From contig OX637799.1 of the NCBI GenBank assembly GCA_951802425.1, forward strand, positions 1 to 64,000: DNA of 64,000 nucleotides, given 5' to 3'. Below the pieces are notes generated by a model that was not told where the DNA came from, ran no database searches, and saw only the letters and a list, made by a program, of their open reading frames with translations. Shown one piece after another: positions 38,301 to 46,836 of this stretch (position 1 is the first letter of the stretch; each line of letters opens with the position of its first letter). This DNA is from Clavaria fumosa. Taxonomy: Eukaryota > Basidiomycota > Agaricomycetes > Agaricales > Clavariaceae. The position numbers and the translations under genes were made by a program.

Positions 38301-39569
38301 CTGCCTGATCTGGTCCTGATCAGGCAATGGGGTAATATCCCGTACTGTGTTCGCATTCCGTTTCCGACAGTCTACAACTGTCCATAGCAGCGGGTTCCAG
38401 CTGCTTTTTGGTATGCATAACATAGGAGCTGCTTGCGATGCCGCTCCTGCCTCCCACCAACCGTTAGTAATATAACAGTTCACTTTCTCAAGGAATTGTT
38501 CCTTAAATGCCTCAGCACACCGAGGCAGGTAATAATTATAGACTTGCTTTTTGCCTATTAAGGGTATGCGGTGGTTCACCGCCCGAAACGGCGGCGGCCT
38601 GGGGGGAACTCCCCCAAAGAGCTCAGCATACTGGTTAAACCAGTACTCACGCCTGCCTTCGAGGTAGGCATCGTCTATCTTTACAGAGGCGTTAGCCTCT
38701 CCCCCCTTCCAGGGCTCACCCGCATCCCGGGGGCCCAAGTGTAGTCAGCTCTTTTGAGCTTCCTTCCTTGGTGCATTCTTAGCCGTTATACGGATGTGTA
38801 ATGCTTCCATCTCCTCACTGGGCGACATCGCCTGAAGGGTTTTCCCCTTCCCTTCGCCAATCCGGATTGCCCGTCGGTGCACATCCAGTATCACACAGCG
38901 GTCATACATGAACGCCGTTCCGACTATGATATCATAGCGATCAATGTTCGCTATATCAAAATACTGGTCCTCCACCAGTATTCCTCCCAAATCTACCACT
39001 ATGCGGCATCCGCGTGTGATCGTCGATCGGCTGCCGATACAGCCGAGTTGGATAGGAACTGGATTATCCAGTTGGAAGGTTGGTACCTTCGTCACCCAGG
39101 CAAAGTCCGGGCTCATCAGGTCCGGGGTACTTCCAGAATCGAAAAGCATATACACTTTTACACCGTTCACAGTGATGTAGGCCGCGAGGCATTGCCTAGC
39201 CTCCCTTGTCACTACCGGGCGTGATCCCGTCCGCTCCTTCCGAATGTGTGCCCGAAACGGCCTGTCGTCGACATGGCCGACATGTACTTCTGCCATGTAG
39301 AGGACCTCGTCCTCTTCCAATTCCCGGATTCCAGCGACCTGGTCGCTTTCTGCCTCCTCCTCGAGCTCTTCAAGGATGAAGGGCTCGTCTGAATCGTACT
39401 GGTCCCCGCGACCAGCATAGTCATATTCCGTGACTTCCTCCGGTAGGGCTTCACCCTCCGGCTCCACGCTTTCAACTGCAGGTGTTTCCGGCGGTTCCTC
39501 GGGCTCCGACTCGCCCGGCTCCTCTTGTAAGGTGTAGTTCCTTACATTTCCCCTAAAAGCCTCTGGCTT
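35393..39569 (-). pseudogene. pol: Element B pol: protease, RT, RNase H, integrase, chromodomain
   Basis: Read on the minus strand. Protease has LFDSGSTPDL near 39135. RT is at about 38700-37900, with NAPATFQ and a YLDN polymerase motif (38081-38070). RNase H starts near 37640 (VCDASVSG). The integrase zinc motif is at about 36830-36720 (AHAVLGHMG, then CSSCQTSK); the core has MDFVGP, SDHDPRF and an ATERS Glu region. The chromodomain is at about 35590-35420. In-frame stops: TGA after the knuckle (39570), TGA between protease and RT (38742-38744 region), TGA at 37443, TAG at 36203-36205 (B2 keeps CAG) and TGA at 35657. A 160-bp tandem duplication interrupts the integrase core. The chromodomain would steer integration toward methylated-histone chromatin in related elements. 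Confidence 0.88.
36363..36682. repeat. 160-bp tandem duplication inside the element B integrase
   Basis: Bases 36363-36522 are repeated as 36523-36682 with no difference that I can see. The copy number of two and a length not divisible by three put the integrase core out of frame. It covers the first catalytic Asp region (MDFVGP), which therefore occurs twice. Perfect identity suggests it arose recently. Confidence 0.93.
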
Positions 39570-41426
39570 TCACTGTGACTGAGGGCACACATTCGTGTAG
39601 TGCCCTGCTTTCCCGCACATATAGCAGGTTAGAGGAGCTTTCCGCTCCTCTCCGCCTCGTACCCCAATCTTGGGCACCACCTAAGGCGGTTCTAGCCGGG
39701 GTTTGCTTCCTCCGGTTTGGACGCGCTCGTCCCGCACGCGGTCGATCCGCGGGGGAACAGGTTCCCCTGGCCTCTGGTCTGTGTGCGGCCGATATGGCCG
39801 CAGTCTCACAAACCTCTGCCCCACAGGCACTCTGCCTGTAGGCGGGTTTCCTTTGGGACCTGCCTGTAGGCGGGTTTTCTTCGGGACCTGCCTGGTTCCC
39901 TACCGAAGGCACTGCCCTCCGCTGCTGGAGGTAGTGGAGGGTCGCTTCCACTTGGCGACTAGCGTCGATAATATCCTCAACTGAGGATAACTCGACGCTA
40001 ATCGCTCGAGTTTTGAAGATGGCCTCCACCATCTCGTTAGGCAGTCCGTTAAGGAACTGCCTTTTCATCATACCGGCGTCAGGCGGGGTGAGCATTCTCT
40101 CCGCCGCCTGGGCCAATTTGTTTCAGAATCCCAAGGCGCCCTTCGCCTTTGTAAACTTCACCTGATAGAAGGCATCCACTGCCTTCTGGGCTGTTACCTC
40201 GGTCAAGAACCGCTTAAACATAGCGGTTATCAATTCCTCGAAGGTCCACCTTCGAGGAGCACGGGATAGACCCGTTACTTCTTGGGTATACCAAGTAGCA
40301 GCTATTCCGCTTAAGCGTGACCCCACTAGCATAACGCGTTGGTGCTCCAACTGCAGGCCGACTACTCTATAGAAGTAGAAGTAATTAAGGAGGCCATCGA
40401 GCCACCTTTCCCAGACAACGAGGTCATCTTGTCTGTCATAAAGCTCAGGGGGTCAATCTTAATCCCCCTAATCTCAGCTATTGCCTCAGGCAATAGCGAG
40501 GTTTTATCTTGTATCATCACGAGGTAGCGATGTAATACATCGCTCTGGTAGTTTGTAGAACTCGGGGACACCTCCCGAGTAATCTCCCGCTCCTTCTGGG
40601 GTGGTTCCATCCGGCCCGTTGGCTCTCGCTGACCCAGCTGTGGGTAGCGCGACATAAGCCGCGGCTCCAGCCCCGCTGTTTCTCGAGGGCTGCCGCCCTC
40701 CATTCCTTGTTCGCCAGGGGTTTGAGAACCGTCCGCACGGTTCTCCCTTCGCCACCCTTCCTCGCAGTCGGCTGGCGCCTGACTCGGCGGGGCAGGCCCC
40801 CCTTCGGGTTCCAACGAATCACAGCGTTGCCGCCATAAGGGAGCCGCTAGCGCGGTTCCCTGCTCATCTAGCGAGTCCAACACCCGCCTAACGTGGGTAG
40901 CCTCCTCACTTAGCCGTTGCTGAATAGTGGCTTGGCGATTTTTCATCGCCCTTACAAGAGCCTCAAACTCTTCATCCTGGCGGGAAAGTTCCACCTGAAT
41001 GTCCGAGAGTCTCTCGGCTACAGCGTTAGCTCGCGCTATCGCTGTGGGCTCATTTCCACTATTGGAGGGAGCCCGCGAGCTTGACCGCTCTCGCGGCCAC
41101 CTCTCATGGGTTTCTAAGGGCTCTCTGCCCTTTCCTTTTGAAGGTCCGGCCTTCTTGAACGATGGCGCCTCGCCAGTGACTTGGCGCGTTGTGGCGCCCT
41201 CCTCGTGGCAATTGCCACGTGTCGACAGCGTTTCGGACCTAACACTGTCATCAGGGGCTGGTGACGCCATGTCAGCCCTTAGTGGGGGTTCACCGCTGGG
41301 CTCGACAGAGGGTCCTATTCCCTCTGGCTGCGTGACGCCTGTGTCGCACAGAGGTCCTACCAAGGGAGGAGTTTCTCCTCCCTTCCTGTTGTGCTTCTTC
41401 TGCGCGGCTATATGGGTGTAACCCAT
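39570..41426 (-). pseudogene. gag: Element B gag (capsid and nucleocapsid), frameshifted
   Basis: The likely start is ATG at 41426 (MGYTHIAAQKK), 39 nt inside the 5' LTR end. A charged, coiled-coil-prone N-terminal half (ERLSDIQVELSRQDEEFEAL) is followed by a frameshift in a C run near 40450. The capsid region continues in the next frame (about 40450-39900; LYDRQDDLV, then GSRLSGIAATWY), with a TGA at 40123. A further shift places the CX2CX4HX4C zinc knuckle (CYMCGKAGHYTNVC, about 39625-39584) in the pol frame, ahead of the TGA at 39570. Gag would form the particle and bind RNA. Confidence 0.8.
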
Positions 41427-41464
41427 TTCTAGCCACACTTGTTGTGTTGAAGGTTCAAAAAAGT

Positions 41465-41691
41465 TGTAATACTTTCTATCCCTCAAAAGAACCGGACTCA
41501 ACTGTATATTGAGTATGGTAGTTCTATGTAGAGGGATCTACCCTCTCTGTACAGTCGCGACATGATATATATATAGGCGAGCGGCCCTCTAGGGGCTGCT
41601 GAGGTAAGCATAGCCTAAGCGGCTATGCTAGTAGACTATTATGGTATGTATATTATGTAATAAAAGAATAGAAAAGGCCTATAGCCTTACA
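41465..41691 (-). repeat. 5' LTR of element B
   Basis: 227 bp, TGTAAGGC to GTATTACA on the minus strand. The TATATATATA box is at about 41565-41576, so transcription should start near 41545 and run leftward. It differs from the 3' LTR at about five bases; four are C/T or G/A at CpG. Confidence 0.95.
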
Positions 41692-41696
41692 TTGTC
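41692..41696. other. Target-site duplication TTGTC (right) of element B
   Basis: Exact repeat of 32582-32586; it begins the resumed sequence of element C. Confidence 0.93.
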
Positions 41697-43301
41697 GCTG
41701 GCCAAGGGCTCAGCTGCGGTCATGGTAAATGTGAGGGTGGCACGGGCAGCAGACTTGCAGTTAGCAGGGATCAACGGGCATGTATTCGAGAAATGCCCTT
41801 GACCCATGCAATATAAGCAAAGTCCAGCAGCCCGGTGGAGAGTGGTCTGCAAGGTGTGGATTTCTCCATCTTTCCCTCCTTCGGCTTCGTTACAGGGGTT
41901 GAGGCAGGTTTGGCCGGAGCGGATGTCATGATGGGGTTGGTTACTGGAGTGGGCGCAGGGCGGTTTGAGGATTGGTTGTTGGCGGGTTTTGCGTTGCGGT
42001 CTTTCATCAGGTTTGACAAATTTCCGCACGATGAGTCGCCAGGTCGCTTTCTGTATTGGACAGATGTCGGAAAGCGGCCTTGTTCTTCCTCGCATTGCCA
42101 GTACCGCTGCTCAAAGGCCAAAGCTTGTTGACGGAGTCCGGTGAACTCCTGCTCTCGACTCGTGTATTGAAACTGGTCTTTGATGCAGTTGGCGAGCCCC
42201 TGGTAAAAGGCCTTGGCGAGCACGGTGTCATTGTATCCAGTGTAGGGTGCGTGCGAATTGAAGGTGATGATGTATTCTGTGATGCGGGAATTGTTGGGCA
42301 TCTTCAAATTATGCAGCACGCTCTTCGAAGTCATATGTGGGGGGGGGTTTCTGAATACCAGAAATAATTCCATCGTGAAGTTATCCCAATTGTCCAACAT
42401 TGTGGGGGGCGGTTGCTGGACAAGGTATGGCATCCACCAGGTATTCGCTTGATCTCGGAGATACAACGTGGCGAATAGAACATGATCCCGATCAGTAGCA
42501 AATTTCCGTGGCTTCCCCAGAAACCATGTAATGCACTGCAAGATGAACATTGTTAGCCATGCTGGGTCCTTACCCGTGAAGACGTCGGGCTCCTTGAGTT
42601 TGGGGCTGTCGTCTCCAGGTGCCGGGTAGTAGATGTAGTATGGCAGACCGGCGGGCGGATTTCCGATGGGTACCACAGGAGGTACCGCCAGTGGAATTCC
42701 TTGCAGAATCCCCGGAATCTCGAAAGGTCGTGGCGGCAACTGTGGCGGGAGGCTTGGGGTTGGCAGCAGCAGACATCGTGACCCTCATGCTGAGGATGGT
42801 GGGTTGACACTGGGTATCAGAAAAGGAAGCACTGGTAGCACTCCAGAGTAGTTAGTTGTGAGTAGGGATAGTGGGGGTAGTACTGGTGTAAGTGTATATC
42901 TCAACACAAGAGCAGGGACTGAGGGTCGAGGTAGTGGAGTAGGGCTTGGAGGCATTGTGGGTGGAGCAGGAGAATACAGGGTTACTGGGACCAAGGGGTT
43001 GGAGCTCCCCGAGGAAACCAAACCTTGTCCAAGCATCATCCCTAACAAAGCGGACACAGAGGCTGGGGTCTGGGGACCCGAAGGTTGTTGGTCGGGTGTG
43101 TATGGATGGCGAGGGGTCTGGGGACCCGAAGGTTGTTGGTCGGGTGTGTATGGATGGCAAGGGGTCTGGGGACCCAAAGGTTGTTGGTCGGGTGTGTATG
43201 GATGGCGAGGGGGCCTGAGGTGGCACTGTTTCATCCCGATGAGACCTCAAGCGCATCCTTGGCAGGTTTGGTTGGGGTGTCTTTGGCACAGCATACAACA
43301 T
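41697..43301 (-). pseudogene. gag: Element C gag
   Basis: Read on the minus strand from an ATG at 43301 that lies inside the primer-binding region. The N terminus is Pro-rich with three 16-residue repeats (QTPxHPYTPDQQPxGP), then crosses a TGA at 42785-42787. The capsid domain spans about 42640-42080 (KEPDVFTGKDPAWL, then WWMPYL, then FYQGLANCIKDQF). A frameshift near 41870 leads to a CX2CX4HX4C knuckle (CLYCMGQGHFSNTC) at about 41820-41778. The gag is interrupted by element B. The alternative start MSAAANPKPP (about 42776) is in another frame and would need a shift. The decayed C2 shows the same region. Confidence 0.82.
43065..43208. repeat. Three 48-bp in-frame tandem repeats in element C gag
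   Basis: GGGGTCTGGGGACC recurs at 43065, 43113 and 43161 with a constant 48-bp period; the units differ by one or two G/A changes at CpG. As a multiple of three, the repeat keeps the reading frame and encodes a 16-residue Pro-rich unit on the minus strand. Confidence 0.95.
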
Positions 43302-43303
43302 AC
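43288..43303 (-). promoter_or_regulatory. Putative self-priming primer-binding site of element C
   Basis: One base inside the 5' LTR end, the minus strand reads TATGTTGTATGCTGT. This is the exact 15-nt complement of ACAGCATACAACATA in the LTR (43593-43579), which sits 30 nt after the TATA box, where the RNA should begin. In Tf1 of fission yeast, the RNA 5' end folds back onto the primer site in this way. No tRNA-like TGG start is seen. Confidence 0.72.
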
Positions 43304-44001
43304 TGTCAAGAGTAGGTCAATTCCACCAAAATACAAGTGTAAACGACAGTGAGGGAGGGTGTAGCAGTAATTCTGATGGTGAGAGGGAATTCTGCATGCA
43401 AGCTGCGTTGGCAGGAAGAGGCGCAGATACAACAGGTAGAGGTGGGAGGTAGCAGAACAACATAAGGGGGGGTTTTGACCTGGAGACCACATGAGAGGGT
43501 GGCCACTATGTGATGCCCAGTCCAGTACCTGAGGCAGCTCTCGACAGCGATCCTTGTGCATAAGCGGGTAATTGAGTTTATGTTGTATGCTGTAGTAACT
43601 ACTACAACCTTGGGGTTTATATAGTAAGTGGTATCTAAAATAGGATAGCGTAGGAGAAAATCTGCAAAGAAGAAGTTATAAAACAAAGACCAAGGAATTG
43701 CCCAGAAACATGTTTCAGCCACAGTATCCAAATCCCCAAATCTAATATTGTTAAGGGACCTTCATTAACTCATCTGGTGACCACCCTGCAAGTCCTAAAC
43801 TGACTCCACTTGTTTCCCAAGTTTCCTGATGTCAGCTGAACAATGGCGAAGCATGCGGAGTATGTTGGAATTTCGACCCATGCATGGTATTGCTGATTGT
43901 CGATTTGGGACAGCAGTCGGGCGGCGGAATTACATCGGGAGTAGTTGTGGTGTGTGCGGGTGCATCGGGTGGCCCATAGTGGGGTGTGTTGGGTTGTGAC
44001 A
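43304..44001 (-). repeat. 5' LTR of element C (698 bp)
   Basis: On the minus strand it runs from TGTCACAACCC at 44001 to CTCTTGACA at 43304, followed by the primer-binding site and the gag ATG. The TATA box TATATAA is at 43617-43623, with predicted RNA start near 43593. The 3' partner is not in the window, so the ends rest on TG...CA, the primer site and the gag position. Confidence 0.7.
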
Positions 44002-44639
44002 CCTGCCTGATATGTAAACCTACCAAATTCTCCTTAATTTAGAGTCCTTAAATGGTATGTTAGGATTACTAGTTAAGGAGCTATGTTGAATCTTTCCAAA
44101 TGTAGTAGATATGCAAATTTGAGTATAAATAGCTGACAGAACCTCATGTTGCAGGCATCATTACATACCCACTTATCGATTACACCATCCCCCAAGAGGA
44201 TTAAGCCTATGTCTAGCCCAGCAAGGAGCTAAGGACAAATTTAGTTAAACTAAGGACTAAATCTAGTTGAACTAAATCTAGTAATTGCTGACTAAGGACT
44301 TAGTCTGGTCAAGTGATCTGGGTACCCAAGGGTACCCAGGCTTTGATCGAGCCGCCCTATGCCGACTCCCTCAGCGCGGTAAGTATTGAGCAAGTTACAG
44401 ATATCTTGGTATAGGGTACAAGCTGTTCTACTGTACAATGGCTAAGCCCATGGGATGTTGTGACTTAGGTTACTAACTAATAATAATATCTGCCCAAAGC
44501 AATGCCTTGCTAGCAGTGTTGGTTTCAATACTGTTAGCAGGAAGGTATGGAACTGGAGGGTCTACTAGTCCTGTAGGCCAACTGCATAAGGAATTGAGGA
44601 CCTGTCTGAGTCATCCTGATTCTCAGTGACTCATTTCTG
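44002..44639. other. AT-rich non-coding stretch, possibly LTR-derived
   Basis: There is no convincing coding sequence. A TATA-like GTATAAATAG lies near 44123, downstream of TGTTAGGATTAC (44057), which may be part of an LTR. A short internal repeat (ACTAAGGACTAAATCTAGTT and variants) occurs at about 44225-44310. Several CpG survive near 44345-44380. No family assigned. Confidence 0.35.
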
Positions 44640-44906
44640 ACTGCACCCAGTACCAGATCCATAACAGATGTGCAATGGGGTTCAGGTGGTAGGTATGCAT
44701 AAGGTGTGTTAGGGAAGGGCATTGCAAGTACAGCCTGGTGGTTGTGAGTGTCATGTAAGAGCAGGGAAGGTCGGAGAGGCTTCTGGAAGGGGACTGCAGG
44801 TTCCAGAAGTGTGTAAAGGGGCTCGCAAGGTTGTAGAAGGCTGTTGGGAGGTTCATAAGTGTCAGTAGAGTTTGCTTGGGTAAGGGAAAATGAATGGGTC
44901 CTGATA
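44640..44906 (-). repeat. LTR A fragment (U3 end, decayed)
   Basis: The minus strand from 44906 reads TATCAGGACCCATTCATTTT and continues with clear similarity to the start of the element A LTR (TGTCAGGACCCATTC), with the terminal G changed to A. Similarity fades near 44640. It abuts an LTR B fragment directly. Confidence 0.75.
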
Positions 44907-45024
44907 GGCCACTCACATATATATACTGTGTCACAACTGTACAGAGGGGTGGATCCCTCTACATAGAACTACTAGCTCAATATACCATTGAGTCCAGTTC
45001 ATTTGAGGGATAGAAAGTATTACA
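44907..45024 (+). repeat. LTR B fragment (TATA to 3' end)
   Basis: It matches the last half of the 227-bp LTR of element B from just before its TATA box (TATATATA) to the TATTACA end, CpG-decayed. The upstream half is replaced by the LTR A fragment. Confidence 0.85.
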
Positions 45025-45082
45025 CCTGTGAAGGACAAGGGACCATCACAGTCATGAGAAAAGAAGCCTGAATCCCACTCTC

Positions 45083-45519
45083 AGTCACCTCCACCCCTCA
45101 CCTTCACCTTCATGAACACTCTTACTCACCCTCACCCACCCCATTTACTCTGTCACTCTCACAATCATCTTCACTCTCACCCTGGCTCACACTTCTGCTT
45201 CATCTGCACACCCACTCTACCCTTTACATTAAATCATGTAAATTCATATAAATATTACTGAAGATACTGCTCATAGGTATGCATCTACTCACAAAGTCTG
45301 ATGAAAATATATGAAGTGTTTGCTGAGATATAGCCAATGTGCCATGCTCATTTAATATCAAGAATAATGGGGATCTTTGGAACAGATGGAAAGTGGGATG
45401 TGGTTTCCATACAAAAGATGATGCCAAAAATGGGAACTAGGCATATGAATATTTTGGTGATTATTGGAAATTATTTAACAGAAGTTGGCCAATGCTGCAT
45501 TGGCCAAGTGTTGTGGGTA
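45083..45519. repeat. X1: 437-bp SatB-related segment, first copy
   Basis: It is nearly identical, without indels, to X2 at 52563-52999. Its second half resembles SatB (GGGGATCTTTGGAA..., CCATACAAA, then TTGGCCAATG...ATTGGCCAA), so it looks like a divergent SatB monomer with a pyrimidine-rich, CTCACC-repetitive start. No coding evidence. Confidence 0.85.
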
Positions 45520-45523
45520 GCAA

Positions 45524-46174
45524 GATAGGAGCAACAAGGGACCATTCGCAGAAAAACAGTTTGGTCTGTTTGGCATGTTATATGATAGTGGTCATTATTT
45601 AGAGCATCCATGATCAATTTCAAGAGATTTTCACAGTTAGATCTTGTGCTGTGAGGCCTACAAACTTGTATGGGTACTGTTGTTGTTTAGGTTTGTAGGA
45701 AGGCAACTGTAGTCCTGGATGTGGCAGAGTAATTGAAACAAAGTCAGGGTGTATTATTCATGCACTATACTCAATCTTTCAATGTGATCCCATTTGATTT
45801 AGGTGCCACCACAAGTACAAACTGTGTGAGGACTGTGAGAACTGGATTCTGACTGTATGCTGGAATTGTTGCTTTGTGGGTGATGGGAGGGGAGAGAGAG
45901 GGATGGAATATGATAGGTATGGGATGGCCCAGTATAGAATTCCATTTGTTTTGGAATCCTATGGTTGGTTTTGATAAATGGGAGAATTTTGACTGGTTTG
46001 GTCAGCAGCTCTGGCATGCATTGCGAAATAGGTTTTGGGAAAATGTAAACCATGGAGATTGAGGATTAGAGGGGTAGATATAGGCACACAAAATTTCAAA
46101 AGACTAGCTTGAGTGGTTAGCTTGCAGTGAAAGAAAGCGCAGATACTCCATCTGCACAAGGACTATGCTATTAG
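45524..46174. repeat. Solitary full-length SatA unit
   Basis: A single complete unit of 651 bp, starting GATAGGAGCAAC and ending GCTATTAG, about 24 kb from the array. It lies between X1 and, once element D is removed, X2. It differs from the array consensus mostly by transitions, including loss of CpG sites and one change in the hairpin stem. Its ends define the phase of the unit. Confidence 0.9.
46170..46174. other. Target-site duplication ATTAG (left) of element D
   Basis: ATTAG, the last bases of the solitary SatA unit, precedes the 5' LTR and is repeated at 52560-52564 after the 3' LTR. Confidence 0.92.
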
Positions 46175-46715
46175 TGTCAGGATCCATTACGTAAGCCGCC
46201 ATCACTGAATCCACAACGCGCTAGGGACTAGTTACGAGGGCCGAGTATGGGACCACGTGACCCTCCGCGACCATGCAGCGGCGCCTATGAGCTCCCGATA
46301 AGCGCCGCCACGTGCCCACGCCCACGTTCCTCGACCTTTTCCCACGCTTTGCAATTCGTGATGGAGGCAGATCAGCAATAACTCCTCTGACAGCTCTCAT
46401 CAAGTAATCTACCCTAATTGGGACTAATCTAGGCCCCTCCACAGCCAGCCAAGCCCATGCTAAGCATTTCTCTTGTCACTTTCCCCTTATCCGTCCCTTG
46501 CCGCTACCTTCTGTATTTGGTATCCCCTTTTCCCTATACTGCCTCCCCTATTCCATGCAACTCAGTGCGCGTAGCCTCATTCCCCTTTTTATGACTCGTC
46601 CCCTACACAGCCCCCTTTCCTCAGTATATATAGTACCTTTGTAATGTGTGTAGTTCCCTATGTTGAAATCGAGCTTCTTTCCCCTTCTTGCTTCTGTGAG
46701 GGACTTGGACTGACA
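46175..46715 (+). repeat. 5' LTR of element D
   Basis: 541 bp, the same length as the copy at 52019-52559. TATATATA lies at 46625-46632. The putative RNA start ATGTTGAAATCG begins at 46660, followed by a T/C-rich region and the end ACTGACA. Confidence 0.96.
46625..46671 (+). promoter_or_regulatory. Core promoter and predicted RNA start of element D
   Basis: The TATA box at 46625-46632 is 35 nt before ATGTTGAAAT at 46660. That sequence is complementary to the bases right after the LTR, which marks it as the probable RNA 5' end. Confidence 0.65.
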
Positions 46716-46727
46716 CAATTTCAACAT
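46716..46727 (+). promoter_or_regulatory. Putative self-priming primer-binding site of element D
   Basis: CAATTTCAACAT directly abuts the LTR end. Its complement ATGTTGAAATTG matches the LTR just after the TATA box with one mismatch in each LTR (5' copy ...AAATCG, 3' copy ACGTT...). The two mismatches differ, so the ancestral LTR was probably a perfect 12-nt complement. This resembles Tf1-type self-priming rather than tRNA priming. Confidence 0.72.
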
Positions 46728-46836
46728 CCACCCCTTGCTACCTCGACCCTGTCAACCCCCGGTCGGCCTAGCTTTCTCTCTACCCCCTGCCCGTCGTGTG
46801 CAACAGAACGACGAGAGAATCATCCTGGCGTACCCG

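Larger units (their letters stand above)
32587..41691 (-). mobile_element. Element B: complete chromovirus-type Ty3/gypsy retrotransposon with an added ORF
   Basis: The element is 9,105 bp with two 227-bp LTRs and a 5-bp target duplication (TTGTC). The order on the minus strand is LTR, gag, protease, RT, RNase H, integrase, chromodomain, ORF-X, polypurine tract, LTR. The LTRs differ at about five positions, four of them CpG transitions, so the insertion is fairly young. All genes carry inactivating changes: TGA stops at former CGA, one TAG, a 160-bp tandem duplication in integrase and frameshifts in gag and ORF-X. I see neither a tRNA-type TGG start nor a self-priming complement after the 5' LTR. 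Confidence 0.93.
32276..44001 (-). mobile_element. Element C: 3'-truncated Ty3/gypsy element hosting element B
   Basis: On the minus strand it reads 5' LTR (44001-43304), primer-binding region, gag (about 43301-41697), then, across element B, protease (32581-32276). It stops at SatA; RT, integrase and the 3' LTR are missing. B split the gag-pro region at TTGTC. A decayed copy of the gag start (C2) occurs at 63605-64000. Confidence 0.85.

Noticed and set aside
43065..43208. CRISPR-like repeat array
   Set aside because: The 48-bp units are directly adjacent without spacers, lie in a gag reading frame, and the genome is eukaryotic.
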